The notes beneath the pieces were generated by a model. It made no database searches. It saw only the letters and a list, made by a program, of their open reading frames with translations, and was not told the origin of the DNA. Of a stretch of 64,000 nt of DNA, positions 8,336-16,807 are shown piece by piece. Each line of letters begins with the position of its first letter. Positions within the stretch are counted from its first letter, which is position 1. The position numbers were made by a program, and so were the translations under genes. Origin of the DNA: Sporobacter sp038405045 (lineage in GTDB: Bacteria; Bacillota; Clostridia; Oscillospirales; Oscillospiraceae); assembly GCA_038405045.1 (NCBI GenBank), contig JBBZIV010000001.1, positions 1,054,001 through 1,118,000 on the forward strand, read 5' to 3'.

Positions 8336-9136
8336 TTATCGGCCTTCCAACGCTCTGTGCGCCTCGCTTACGATGGTTTCCAAATCAAACGCGGTCTTTG
8401 CGCCCTGAAGGGCAAGGCAGCCTAAAAACTCGATATTCCCCACTGGTCCTTTTATCGGTGAAAATGTGACGGACTTTACTTGAAAGCCACTATTTTCTGC
8501 ATTTTGAACAAATGATTGCAGCACTTCCATATGTGTTTCCCGGTCGCGGACGACACCTTTTTTGCCGACCTTTAAGCGCCCGGCCTCAAATTGGGGCTTG
8601 ATGAGACAGATAACAAGGCCATCGCCCGTTAATAGGCTCTTAACGGCTGGAAGTACCAGCTTGAGTGAAATAAACGATACGTCGACAACAGCCAGCTGCG
8701 CCTTTTCCGGGATGTCGTCGGGCGTGAGATGGCGCACGTTTGTGCGCTCCATGACGACGACGCGCTCATCACTGCGAAGGCGCCAAGCGAGCTGCCCGTA
8801 TCCAACGTCAATGGCATAGACGCGCCGGGCACCGCGCTGCAAAAGGCAGTCTGTAAAGCCGCCTGTCGACGCGCCGCAGTCAAGGCAGCACCAACCCGCC
8901 GGTGAAACGCCGAATTCATCCAGCGCCTTTTCAAGCTTGTATCCGCCGCGGCTGACAAACTTCATCGTCTCGCCGCGCACGTCAACGTCGGCCTTATCGT
9001 CAATCATCATCCCTGGTTTAAGCGCGCGCTGCCCGCCGACATAGACATCGCCGCACATGATGACGGCCTGCGCCCGTTCGCGGCTGGGGCAAAGGCCGTT
9101 TTCGGCAAGGAAAACGTCCAGACGTTTTTTGCTCAT
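8336..9136 (-). CDS. tlyA: TlyA-family rRNA methyltransferase
   Basis: This protein joins an N-terminal S4 RNA-binding domain (MSKKRLDVFLAENGLCPSRE..., residues 1-60) to an FtsJ-like SAM methyltransferase domain (LDCGASTGGFTDCLLQRGA, then AIDVGYGQL). TlyA enzymes 2'-O-methylate ribosomal RNA. They are often mis-called haemolysin A, and in this operon the B. subtilis counterpart is YqxC. At 266 residues it is full length. Its ATG overlaps the dxs stop by 4 bp. The exact target nucleotide is not predictable here. Confidence 0.93.
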   Translation of the reverse strand: MSKKRLDVFLAENGLCPSRERAQAVIMCGDVYVGGQRALKPGMMIDDKADVDVRGETMKFVSRGGYKLEKALDEFGVSPAGWCCLDCGASTGGFTDCLLQRGARRVYAIDVGYGQLAWRLRSDERVVVMERTNVRHLTPDDIPEKAQLAVVDVSFISLKLVLPAVKSLLTGDGLVICLIKPQFEAGRLKVGKKGVVRDRETHMEVLQSFVQNAENSGFQVKSVTFSPIKGPVGNIEFLGCLALQGAKTAFDLETIVSEAHRALEGR

Positions 9137-10980
9137 TGGGCCATTTCCTCCGTGACGGCACGGACGACACTATCTGCATCGATCCCGCACAGCTCACGCA
9201 GCTCCTCAACGCGGCCTTGCGCCACATAGCGGCTGCCGAGATTCATGAGGCGGAGCGTTTTCAGCGTGATGGCATGTTCAGCCAGATGACAGGCGATCTG
9301 CCCACCGACACAGCCGGCCTCGACGCACTCTTCCAAAACGAGCAGGCGGCCTGTTTTTTGGACGGATCCTTCAACGGCTTCAAAGTCAATCGGCCGGATA
9401 AAATTCAGCTTAATCAGTTCAATAGATACGCCCTGCGCCGCCAGTACGTCGGCGGCGTCCAGCGCCGTGTTGACGGAGATGCCATAGGTGACGATTGTCA
9501 GATCCTCCCCGCTGCGTAGGCATTTGGCGGGCTCTGTGCCGCCGTCCTGATAGCGCCCTTCGGCGCTCTTCGGATAGCGGACGGCAACGGGGCCGTCCAT
9601 GTCCAAAACGGCATGGCTGAGCATATCGTGCAGCTCGGCAAAGCTCGCCGGGCAGAGAATCTGCATATTCGGCACGGTGGAGAGATATCCGACATCAAAA
9701 ATCCCCTGATGTGTCTCTCCATCGCCGCCGACGAGGCCAGCCCTGTCAACAGCCAGAACAACGTGCAGATTCATCAGGGCGATATCATGCAGCACCATGT
9801 CATACGCGCGCTGCAGAAACGTTGAATAGACGGCAAAAACGGGAACGAGCCCTTGCGCGGCAAGCCCGGCCGACATGGCGGCGGCGTGCCCTTCGGCGAT
9901 GCCGACGTCATAAAATCGATCCGGATATTTCTGCGCAAACGCCGTCAGCCCCGTGCCGCTCGTCATGGCAGCGGTGACGGCACAGACGCGCCAGTCCTTT
10001 GCCGCGAGCTTGTCGAGCGTTTCGCCGAAGACTGTTGAAAAGCAGACGCCGCCGCTTGTGACGACACCTTTTTTATAGTCAAACGGCGTTACGCCGTGAT
10101 AGACATCCGGCGTCATTTCCGAATAGATATATCCGCGCCCTTTTTGTGTGATCACGTGAAGCAAAACGGGCTCCCGGAGCTCTTTGGCCCAGGTGAGCGC
10201 CTCGGAAAGGCGCGTTAAATCGTGGCCATCTATGGGGCCGGCATACTGAAGGCCCATCTCCTCGAACATGCTGCAGTGGAAAAGCGCTTCTTTTACGGCG
10301 CTTTTGATGCCGTGTGTCAGCTGATAAATTTTTCGCCCGCCCGGCAGCTTTTCCATCAGGCGTCTGTACCGCTTTTTAAACGCCGCATAGGACGGCTTGA
10401 GGCGCTGGCGCGACAGATACGATGCCATGCCGCCAACGTTTTTCGTAATAGACATGCCGTTATCGTTTAAAATAATCACAAGCGGTTCCCCGCTCTCGCC
10501 GGCGTCACTCAGGGCCTCGTACGACAGGCCGCCTGTGAGTGCCCCGTCGCCGATAAGCGCCACGACGTTATAGTCGCGCCTGCTCTGGGAGCGCGCGCGT
10601 GCCATGCCGAGCGCCACGGAAATGGAGTTAGATGCGTGGCCCGCGATGAACGCGTCATGATGCGATTCGGACGGCTTGGGATAACCCGACAAGCCGTTAA
10701 ACTGGCGCAGCGTATCAAACTGCTCCATGCGGCCTGTGAGAATTTTATGGACATAGCTTTGATGACCGACGTCAAAGACGAGCCGGTCCTTCGCCGTATC
10801 AAAAACACGGTGAATGGCGACCGTCAGTTCAACAACGCCAAGATTTGACGCCAGATGGCCGCCCGTTTTCGAGACGTTTTGGATCATGAACTGCCGCAGC
10901 TCACGGCACAGCGTTTCAAGCGCCGACGGCTCAAGCGACTGGAGATCGCCGGGGAGATTTAATTTGTCTAACAGCTCCAA
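9133..10980 (-). CDS. dxs: 1-deoxy-D-xylulose-5-phosphate synthase
   Basis: DXS is the thiamine-diphosphate enzyme that condenses pyruvate and glyceraldehyde 3-phosphate, the first step of the MEP isoprenoid pathway. Visible motifs include KTGGHLASNLGVVELTVA at the start, the ThDP-binding GDGALTGGLSYEALS...NDNGMSI block, and the transketolase-like centre with DRAGLVGGDGETHQG. It is 615 residues long, typical. The start is a TTG preceded by GAGGGA, 9 bp after the oapA-like stop. It sits downstream of ispA, so two isoprenoid genes flank the structured RNA. Confidence 0.97.
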   Translation of the reverse strand: MELLDKLNLPGDLQSLEPSALETLCRELRQFMIQNVSKTGGHLASNLGVVELTVAIHRVFDTAKDRLVFDVGHQSYVHKILTGRMEQFDTLRQFNGLSGYPKPSESHHDAFIAGHASNSISVALGMARARSQSRRDYNVVALIGDGALTGGLSYEALSDAGESGEPLVIILNDNGMSITKNVGGMASYLSRQRLKPSYAAFKKRYRRLMEKLPGGRKIYQLTHGIKSAVKEALFHCSMFEEMGLQYAGPIDGHDLTRLSEALTWAKELREPVLLHVITQKGRGYIYSEMTPDVYHGVTPFDYKKGVVTSGGVCFSTVFGETLDKLAAKDWRVCAVTAAMTSGTGLTAFAQKYPDRFYDVGIAEGHAAAMSAGLAAQGLVPVFAVYSTFLQRAYDMVLHDIALMNLHVVLAVDRAGLVGGDGETHQGIFDVGYLSTVPNMQILCPASFAELHDMLSHAVLDMDGPVAVRYPKSAEGRYQDGGTEPAKCLRSGEDLTIVTYGISVNTALDAADVLAAQGVSIELIKLNFIRPIDFEAVEGSVQKTGRLLVLEECVEAGCVGGQIACHLAEHAITLKTLRLMNLGSRYVAQGRVEELRELCGIDADSVVRAVTEEMAQ

Positions 10981-10989
10981 TGGATTCCC

Positions 10990-11529
10990 TCATTTTTTGC
11001 GTAAAAGTCTATTCTTCATGTAAATCAGCTTCCCGACATCGAGGACGATGCGGGTGCTGTTGTTTATAGCCAAAATCTTGCCGAAAGCCTTGCCGCCGAC
11101 AGCCATACCGGTAACGAGGCCTGATATGGCAAGCTGAAGGAGAATATTGTCTGTCGATAAATCCACCATCAGCCTTGAGACAATGAGTGCCGATGTTGTG
11201 CCGCTGATGATGCCGGTGATATCCCCGACAACGTCGTTGCAAACGGCGGAGACCTTCTCGGCGTTTCGGATGAGGCGGATGGCCTCCACGGCGCCGTGCT
11301 CTTTATGGGCGGCCATGGAGTGAAACGGTTTCGTGGATGCGGCCGTCACAGACACGCCGATAATATCAAAAATGATCCCTAAAAAAATAAAAACCGTTAA
11401 AATCAAAAACGCCACGACATAACCAGCCCTCCCCAAAAGCTCTGAGGAGACAAAGGTTAATGCAATGGATATCGAGACGCTGATGAGGATGATTTTAACG
11501 AGCCAGCCGGTGTTTGTTTTCATTTTCAT
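10990..11529 (-). CDS. oapA: OapA-like membrane protein (OLE-associated)
   Basis: This 179-residue integral membrane protein has about three hydrophobic segments: residues 9-30, 35-60, and a Gly/Ala-rich one around 135-150. A conserved-looking central part carries SMAAHKEHGAVEAIRLIRNAEKV. It lies immediately downstream of the large RNA and upstream of dxs, the position of OapA, the protein that binds OLE RNA and holds it at the membrane in Bacillus halodurans. Assignment rests on location, size and topology, because I cannot run a profile search. The ATG at 11529 has only a weak GGTG; a second ATG lies at 11523. Its own extended -10 promoter is possible. Confidence 0.82.
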   Translation of the reverse strand: MKMKTNTGWLVKIILISVSISIALTFVSSELLGRAGYVVAFLILTVFIFLGIIFDIIGVSVTAASTKPFHSMAAHKEHGAVEAIRLIRNAEKVSAVCNDVVGDITGIISGTTSALIVSRLMVDLSTDNILLQLAISGLVTGMAVGGKAFGKILAINNSTRIVLDVGKLIYMKNRLLRKK

Positions 11530-11547
11530 TATTCATTACACCATTTT

Positions 11548-11556
11548 ATTATAACA
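11548..11556 (-). promoter_or_regulatory. possible extended -10 promoter of oapA
   Basis: On the minus strand this reads TGTTATAAT (TGN-TATAAT), lying 20-30 bp before the oapA ATG and after the RNA's terminator. No clear -35 is seen. Confidence 0.45.
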
Positions 11557-11596
11557 CTGCCAATTTCGTTTATTGGCTGTAAAAGGCCGCGCAACG

Positions 11597-11636
11597 AAAA
11601 AGCGCGAGATGCCGCGGAATCGGCCACTACCCGCGC
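11597..11636 (-). terminator. terminator of the large structured RNA
   Basis: On the minus strand GCGCGGG...TCTCGCGC folds around an inner GGCCG/CGCGGC helix and is followed by five T (complement of 11597-11601). It ends the RNA about 70 bp before oapA. Confidence 0.65.
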
Positions 11637-12288
11637 TGTTTTTTCAATGCAGCGGCAACAAGCTGAGTAAATCTTACGGCTTAGGTGCGGGCTGGATTTC
11701 CCCCGTGGCTGCCTCTCGTTGCCGTAGAGGCGGTTTCCCATTAAAGCCGCGTTCGATGCGTTACCAACATCGCTGCCCGATTGCCACTGAGTCCGTACTG
11801 CAATCCCCATCCTGTCACGGGGACAGGTTCTCCCCGAACAGCCTAGGTGTTTTCCACCGCAGTCTCACCGTCTCTTAGCCTCTTTTGCAGAAAATATTTC
11901 AAGGGGCAATAGCGCAAAGTTTTGTGGCCACAAAGCCGTGCATTTAATCCCCTATCCGCAGATTCCACTCAAGGCAGGCTACTCTGCACACAGCGCTCGG
12001 CTTGCGCCGGAGCACCGCGATGCAGGTTCAATCCTGCCCCGTACAAGGATCGCCCTCGGTGTACGAGGTCGTCAAAGCACGATGGCAGGTCTCCGCACAA
12101 ACAGGGTCGCGCACTCCATGCCATTGGAGGTCGCCCTGAAGGTGCAAGCGCCGTAGCGCTTCCCCCCAGCACCCACCCCGAACTGGGCGTTCAAAGCAGG
12201 CACAAGGGGTTTCAAAGGTGTGCCCTTCAAAGGATTTTTAGGCCCTTCCTGGTAGACGGCAGATCTGACTAGGATACTGCGCCGCTGT
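11597..12288 (-). ncRNA. ole: OLE RNA (ornate large RNA)
   Basis: About 690 nt between ispA and the oapA-like gene have no convincing reading frame on either strand but many strong helices. Examples on the minus strand are GGGCACACC...GGTG, GGGGATTGC...GCAATC and CCGCCTCTAC...GAGAGGC, with GAAA-type loops. Known OLE RNAs are about 600 nt, occur in anaerobic and extremophilic Firmicutes, and sit beside oapA in the xseAB-ispA-dxs operon, exactly this arrangement. Ends are inferred from a sigma-A promoter (start near 12288) and a terminator near 11597. RNase P RNA and tmRNA were considered but neither context nor landmarks fit. Confidence 0.82.
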
Positions 12289-12294
12289 AGCTAT

Positions 12295-12323
12295 ATATTA
12301 ACAATATCGGCGGGATTTATCAA
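12295..12323 (-). promoter_or_regulatory. sigma-A promoter of the OLE-like RNA
   Basis: On the minus strand TTGATA (12323-12318), a 17-bp spacer and TAATAT (12300-12295). The -35 overlaps the last codons and stop of ispA, so the RNA has its own start as well as read-through from the operon. Confidence 0.7.
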
Positions 12324-13195
12324 TACTTTCTTTCTTCCAGATAAATGGCAAGCGCTTCAAAAAATCCTGTGTTTTCAAAATATCCCCGAAGGGCATCAAC
12401 GGCTTTGCCCGTCATCTCGCGCACGAGAGTTCGGCACTGATCCAGACCGTAAAGCGTCACAAACGTCGTTTTGCCGTTTGTTTCATCGGAACCCGCCGGT
12501 TTGCCGAGGCGGGCTGTTTCGCCGGTTGCGTCGAGCATATCGTCTCGGATCTGAAAGGCCAAGCCGAGCGCCGTTGCATACCGCTCAGCGGCAATGCGCT
12601 GCGCCGATGTGCCGCCGCCTGCTAAAACACCGAGCTGACAGGCCGCTGCGAGAAGTGTTGACGTCTTTAAATGATGGACGGTCGTTATCTCCTCGAGCGT
12701 GAGCCTTTTGCCCTCACTATCCATGTCAAGCGCCTGCCCGAGGCAGACGCCGTCAGCTCCGGCTGCCTTGGCGAGTACATTGCCCATTTGAACAAGCGTC
12801 TCCGCCGGAAGGTCTGATGCCAGGAGTATTCTAAAGGCCTCCGCCTGCAGCGCGTCACCCGCGAGCGTTGCCAGCCCTTCGCCATAAACGACGTGGTTCG
12901 TCGGCTTGCCGCGGCGCAGGCTGTCGTTATCCATCGAAGGCAGATCGTCGTGCACAAGCGTATAGGTATGGAATAACTCAACGGCCAGCGCCGCTGGAAG
13001 GGCTTTTTGGGCGCTGCCGCCAACGGCTTCGGCAAATTTCAAAGCCAGCACGGGCCGGATGCGTTTGCCCCCAGCTAAGAGGCTGTAGCGCATGGCCTCC
13101 GCCAGCTTTGAGCGGCCAGGCAAGCAGGACGCGAGGTTCTTTTCAACCATGTTCCGCAAGGCTTCATATTCTTCATTAAATGTGTCAGCAGGCAT
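12320..13195 (-). CDS. ispA: polyprenyl (farnesyl) diphosphate synthase
   Basis: This trans-prenyltransferase condenses isopentenyl diphosphate with allylic diphosphates to make farnesyl (or geranyl) diphosphate. GGKRIRP marks the N-terminal substrate region. The first Asp-rich motif is DDLPSMDND and the second is QIRDDMLD; both bind Mg-diphosphate. At 291 residues it matches IspA. The ATG follows GGGGAG, 2 bp after the xseB stop. The exact chain length of the product cannot be read securely. Confidence 0.95.
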   Translation of the reverse strand: MPADTFNEEYEALRNMVEKNLASCLPGRSKLAEAMRYSLLAGGKRIRPVLALKFAEAVGGSAQKALPAALAVELFHTYTLVHDDLPSMDNDSLRRGKPTNHVVYGEGLATLAGDALQAEAFRILLASDLPAETLVQMGNVLAKAAGADGVCLGQALDMDSEGKRLTLEEITTVHHLKTSTLLAAACQLGVLAGGGTSAQRIAAERYATALGLAFQIRDDMLDATGETARLGKPAGSDETNGKTTFVTLYGLDQCRTLVREMTGKAVDALRGYFENTGFFEALAIYLEERKY

Positions 13196-13197
13196 TG

Positions 13198-13425
13198 TTA
13201 CTCCCCGGCGTCAAAATCCGATTCCGTCGGCGCGCCGTCGGCACCCTTTTGAAGCTTCGTCACCTTTTGCTCGGCGGTATCGAGAAGCTCCGAGCAGAAT
13301 TTAATGAGGCCGGTCCCCTCCTCAAACAGCGTGAGCGACTGCTCAAGCGGCGCGTCGCCGCGCTCGAGTGTTTTGACAATCTCGTCGAGGCGCGTTATGG
13401 CCTGTTCAAACGTTTGTTTTTTCAT
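13198..13425 (-). CDS. xseB: exodeoxyribonuclease VII small subunit
   Basis: This 75-residue helical protein partners XseA in exonuclease VII, which degrades single-stranded DNA. The conserved FEQAITRLDEIVKTLERGD opening and the LEQSLTLFEEGTGLIKFC helix are family hallmarks. The ATG has an AAAGGAG site. A GNAT gene and repeats separate it from xseA, whereas the two are normally adjacent. Confidence 0.95.
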   Translation of the reverse strand: MKKQTFEQAITRLDEIVKTLERGDAPLEQSLTLFEEGTGLIKFCSELLDTAEQKVTKLQKGADGAPTESDFDAGE

Positions 13426-13470
13426 ATTGGCGCTCCTTTATCAGTGGGGTGGATGGGGAAAGTGCGGGAC

Positions 13471-13493
13471 GGACGGCCAATGGCCGTCCCTAC
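13471..13493. repeat. palindromic repeat forming the GNAT stop
   Basis: GGACGGCCAATGGCCGTCC is a near-perfect palindrome ending CCTAC. It is nearly identical to the copy at 23-49. Its CTA is the TAG stop of the acetyltransferase on the minus strand. Confidence 0.75.
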
Positions 13494-13963
13494 GAGAGAA
13501 GAGCGAGCCTCATTTCCGTAAATCCGGTATTCTCCCGCGTGTTAAATCCAAGTTTCCTATAGAGCGGCTGTCCGGCTTTTGACGCCGACAGCTGCAGATA
13601 AGACAGGCCTTCTTCTCCGGCTTTTCGAATCAACGATTTCAGCACCAGCGTCGCGTAGCCTTTTCTTCTGTAATCGGGATACGTCAGGACATTCAGGATC
13701 GTACCGTATTTTCCCGTCGGCGCAAACAGGTTTGGCGGTATTGTGTTGACGGTCAAAAATGCAGTTGAGACGACGACTGCGTCTCTTTCCAGAAAAGAAA
13801 CAAAAAAATCCTGATTGAGATGAGTTTCAAAGTATATGCGCAAATTAAATATCAGGCTCTCTTTCATTTCATTTATAACAGCCCAGCCTTCGCTTGCGAA
13901 GTAATCAAACCGAACGCGAAGATATGTCTCAACATCGTCGGGCGTTGCAAACCTGCTCGTCAT
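13490..13963 (-). CDS. GNAT-family N-acetyltransferase
   Basis: This 157-residue acetyl-CoA-dependent acetyltransferase shows motif A as VLTYPDYRRKGYATLVLKSL (residues about 92-111), which binds the CoA pyrophosphate, and a typical C-terminal PLYRKLGFN strand-helix. The substrate is unknown. ATG 13963 follows AAGGAG. It sits between xseA and xseB, with repeat-rich sequence on both sides, suggesting later insertion into an otherwise conserved order. Its stop codon comes from a palindromic repeat. Confidence 0.88.
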   Translation of the reverse strand: MTSRFATPDDVETYLRVRFDYFASEGWAVINEMKESLIFNLRIYFETHLNQDFFVSFLERDAVVVSTAFLTVNTIPPNLFAPTGKYGTILNVLTYPDYRRKGYATLVLKSLIRKAGEEGLSYLQLSASKAGQPLYRKLGFNTRENTGFTEMRLALLS

Positions 13964-13979
13964 AGCGACTCCTTATCAC

Positions 13980-14235
13980 ATGCGCCGGGGCGCGCTGCAA
14001 GAACAATCCTCAGTCCCCTTCGGGGACAGCTCCTTAGAGACGGAGCGTTTGGGCGGCGTGGGCACCGGACGACGGGGCGATGTGGGCATCGCCCCCTACG
14101 GGACGGCGAAAGCGTTAGATTTCTATTGGGGGTCATAAAGGGAGCAGCCTTCTACAGGACGGCGAAGGGCCCGCGCTTTTTTTAGGGGGTCATAGGGGCG
14201 CAGCCCCTATACCTCTGTTGGGTGGCGGGCGGGTT
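13980..14235. repeat. repeat-rich intergenic stretch
   Basis: The 279-bp gap between the GNAT gene and xseA holds a palindrome of the dispersed family (14074-14100, GGGGCGATG..CATCGCCCC, then CTAC) and a GGGGCGCAGCCCC palindrome near 14200. It also has two similar GGGGGTCATA(A/G) segments. I see no coding frame with a ribosome-binding site. Confidence 0.6.
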
Positions 14236-14242
14236 TAGAAAT

Positions 14243-15433
14243 CTACTCAACCAATGCGCTGATTTCATCCTTTTGCAGGTGAATCCTGATCCGATCGCCC
14301 GGTTTGACGTCCGACGCGCTTTTGACGACGGCCCCGTCTGCACTGGTGACGATCGCGTAGCCGCGCCCGAGGACTTTTAAGGGGCTCATCGCGTCGAGCG
14401 CGGCGGCAAGACTTGCAAACCGCGCGCGTGAGACAGAAAGCTTCCCGGCGGCGGCGGCGCCTAGGCGTGTGGCCGCATGGTCCAGAAGGAGCCTTTTGTC
14501 ATCAATCGTATTTTTTGGGCTTTGTAAAACGCGCTTTTCCGAGAGGTCCAAAACACGGCGGCGCAGCATTTTAAGCTCCCGCGTTACAGCCTGCAGCATG
14601 CGGATGTCCGTCTGGCGCAGAGCGGCGCGCATCTCTGAGGCCTCCGGCACGGCAAGCTCCGCGGCGTTGGAGGGCGTTGCGGCGCGGAGGTCGGCAACAA
14701 AATCCGAAATCGTCACATCCGGCTCGTGACCGACGGCGGAGATAACGGGAATTTGAGAATCAAAAATTGCGCGAACCACGCGCTCGTCGTTAAACGCCCA
14801 GAGGTCTTCGAGCGAGCCGCCGCCGCGGCCTGTGATAATGAGGTCGGCGACGCTATATTTATTGGCGTAGCGGATTGCCCCAGAGATTTCAGGCGGGGCT
14901 TCCGCGCCTTGCACGCGAACCGGGAGAATAACGACCTTCGCCATCGGCCAGCGTTTTCCTAAAACGCGGATAATATCCCGCACGGCAGCACCTGCCGACG
15001 AGGTGATGACCGCAATCGTCCCCGGAAAGCGCGGCAGCGGTTTTTTATGTGACGGATCAAAAAGGCCTTCCTGCAGAAGCTTCTCTTTGAGCTGCTCGAA
15101 GGCGATGTATAAATCACCGACGCCGTCGGGCGTCATGTCACCGACGTAGAGCTGATAAGCCCCATCCCTCGGAAAAACCGTCACACGGCCGAAAACGATG
15201 ACCTTCATGCCGTTTTCAGGGCGGAAGCGCAATCTGGCGACGCTACTTTTGAAAAAGACGCAGCGCAACGTCCCCTCGCCGTCCTTCAACGTGAAGTAAT
15301 GATGGCCGGACGGGTAAATTTTGTAGTTGGACAGCTCCCCGCGGACGGTGACGCCGTTTAAAACATCGTCCGAATCAAGCAGGCCTTTGATGTGCTCATT
15401 AAGCTCTGTGACGCTGTAAATTTTCTTATCCAT
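14243..15433 (-). CDS. xseA: exodeoxyribonuclease VII large subunit
   Basis: XseA is the catalytic subunit of exonuclease VII. The N-terminal OB-fold (residues 1-100) has VTELNEHIKGLL, VRGELSNYK and SGHHYFTLKD. The nuclease domain includes PGTIAVITSSAGAAVRDI and ITGRGGGSLEDLWAFNDE followed by AVGHEPDVTISDFVADLRA. ATG 15433 gives 396 residues. A GTG at 15439 is also possible. The start overlaps the end of the upstream TsaD-like gene. Confidence 0.96.
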   Translation of the reverse strand: MDKKIYSVTELNEHIKGLLDSDDVLNGVTVRGELSNYKIYPSGHHYFTLKDGEGTLRCVFFKSSVARLRFRPENGMKVIVFGRVTVFPRDGAYQLYVGDMTPDGVGDLYIAFEQLKEKLLQEGLFDPSHKKPLPRFPGTIAVITSSAGAAVRDIIRVLGKRWPMAKVVILPVRVQGAEAPPEISGAIRYANKYSVADLIITGRGGGSLEDLWAFNDERVVRAIFDSQIPVISAVGHEPDVTISDFVADLRAATPSNAAELAVPEASEMRAALRQTDIRMLQAVTRELKMLRRRVLDLSEKRVLQSPKNTIDDKRLLLDHAATRLGAAAAGKLSVSRARFASLAAALDAMSPLKVLGRGYAIVTSADGAVVKSASDVKPGDRIRIHLQKDEISALVE

Positions 15434-16346
15434 GCGCACCGACCGCCCTGTATGTCAAAATGGCGACGCCGAGGGCATTGTCAACCGAGTATTGCGGCTC
15501 GGCAAAAATGCCGCCGGAAAGCCGCTCCCGCAACAGCGTATTGGACGCGACGCCCCCCGAAAAGAGAACCGGCAGGCCACCATACTTTTTGACGGCCTCA
15601 TCCGTCGTACGGCGGATGGCGGCAATCACCGACAAAAGCGCAAAACGCGCAATGTCCGCCGGTGGCGCGCCGGATGCGGAAAGCTGCTTCATCTGATGCT
15701 CAACACCCGACAGAGAAAAAGTCAGACCCTTGATTTTCGGTTCAAAACAACGTGCGGCATCAGACGTCTGCGCCAAGGCGTCGAGCGCCCGGCCGGACGG
15801 AAACGGCAAACCGAGCAGCTGCCCCGCCCTGTCGACAAGCTGCCCGGCGGAGACATCCGATGTCCCGCCGACGATCTCACAGCGGACGGCTGATCCAAAG
15901 GGCACAACGGACAAAAGCTCCGTCGTCCCGCCGGAGAGATGCCAGGCGAGATGGGGCTTATCGAGCAGGTCCATTCGGCCGCCTGACCAAGCGGCCGCCG
16001 CGATATGACCTTGTTGATGCGAAAAATCAAAAAAAGGCACGCCGAGCGCACGCGCCAAGATGGCCGCCTGACTTTCGCCCGCCAGAAAGCAGGGCATGTA
16101 CGACTCTTCCGTCTCGCGCGGCTTTGTACTTGCGCCGACGGCAATAACGTCACCAAGGTCACCGAGCGCTTCAAAAACGGACGGCAGACGGCGCACATGC
16201 ATAAAAAGCGCATCCGACTGCCGAAGGCCAAGGTTTCCAACGGGCACATCCAGCAGGCGGCCCGAATTGCGCCCCTTCTCGCCGTCAAAGACGGCGCAGC
16301 TCGTCGTATAGTTGCTCGTATCAAACGCCAGAGCCGACGGTTTCAT
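15426..16346 (-). CDS. TsaD/Kae1-family paralogue
   Basis: This ASKHA-fold protein is related to TsaD, the t6A tRNA-modifying ATPase. HQQGHIAAA supplies the metal-binding HxxxH, SGGTTELL is a phosphate-binding loop, and VLFSGGVASN is near the C-terminus. At 306 residues it is shorter than true TsaD (about 340) and opens FDTSNYTTSCAVF. Clostridial genomes commonly carry this second copy beside nusB/xseA, so it is probably not the main t6A enzyme, and its substrate is unknown. It is translationally coupled to nusB by a 4-bp overlap. Confidence 0.85.
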   Translation of the reverse strand: MKPSALAFDTSNYTTSCAVFDGEKGRNSGRLLDVPVGNLGLRQSDALFMHVRRLPSVFEALGDLGDVIAVGASTKPRETEESYMPCFLAGESQAAILARALGVPFFDFSHQQGHIAAAAWSGGRMDLLDKPHLAWHLSGGTTELLSVVPFGSAVRCEIVGGTSDVSAGQLVDRAGQLLGLPFPSGRALDALAQTSDAARCFEPKIKGLTFSLSGVEHQMKQLSASGAPPADIARFALLSVIAAIRRTTDEAVKKYGGLPVLFSGGVASNTLLRERLSGGIFAEPQYSVDNALGVAILTYRAVGAHG

Positions 16347-16795
16347 GAAAAAGTCACTTCATTTCTTGAAAAGCTACCTAAGACGCCGTTAATAAACGGA
16401 ACCGTCCCAGCCTCTTCATAGCGCTTGGCAAGTTCAACCGCCTCGTTGATGGCGGCGCTGGGCGGCACGTCCGGCATATAGAGAATTTCAAACATCGCTG
16501 TTTTTAAAATGGCGACAGCCGTTCTTGAAATGCGGCCGAATTTCCAGCCGACGGCGTACTTTTCAATATAAGCATCGAGCTCGGCACTGTGGTCCCAGAC
16601 GCCGTTGATGATCCGCCCAATATAAGCGCGCTGTGCTTCGTCCGGGTAATCGGAAAAGACCCCGTCCTCCTCACGGAGCGAGCCATAATAGTCTTCATCA
16701 AAAACGTGCTCAAGGAGCGTTACCGGGTCCGTCGGGTTTTCAGATAAGCCATAGCAGAGCCGAACGGCAATCTCTCTGGCGTTTGTTCTTGTCAT
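16343..16795 (-). CDS. nusB: transcription antitermination factor NusB
   Basis: NusB binds boxA RNA with NusE (S10) and promotes rRNA antitermination. The all-helical fold is recognisable from TRTNAREIAVRLCYGL at the start and the C-terminal ISRTAVAILKTAMFEI, PPSAAINEAVELAKRY and FINGVLG blocks. It is 150 residues long. ATG 16795 follows AAAGGTGA. A terminator-like hairpin lies directly upstream, its T-run touching the ribosome-binding site. Confidence 0.96.
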   Translation of the reverse strand: MTRTNAREIAVRLCYGLSENPTDPVTLLEHVFDEDYYGSLREEDGVFSDYPDEAQRAYIGRIINGVWDHSAELDAYIEKYAVGWKFGRISRTAVAILKTAMFEILYMPDVPPSAAINEAVELAKRYEEAGTVPFINGVLGSFSRNEVTFS

Positions 16796-16807
16796 GTCAT
16801 CACCTTT

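Noticed and set aside
11529..12272. open frames of 93-116 codons within the ispA-oapA gap
   Set aside because: They are Cys/Arg/Pro-rich, lack ribosome-binding sites and cover a region dense in RNA helices with its own promoter and terminator.
11597..12288. RNase P RNA or tmRNA instead of OLE
   Set aside because: I see no tmRNA tag frame or tRNA-like ends, and RNase P RNA is shorter and not in this operon. The isoprenoid/OapA context points to OLE.
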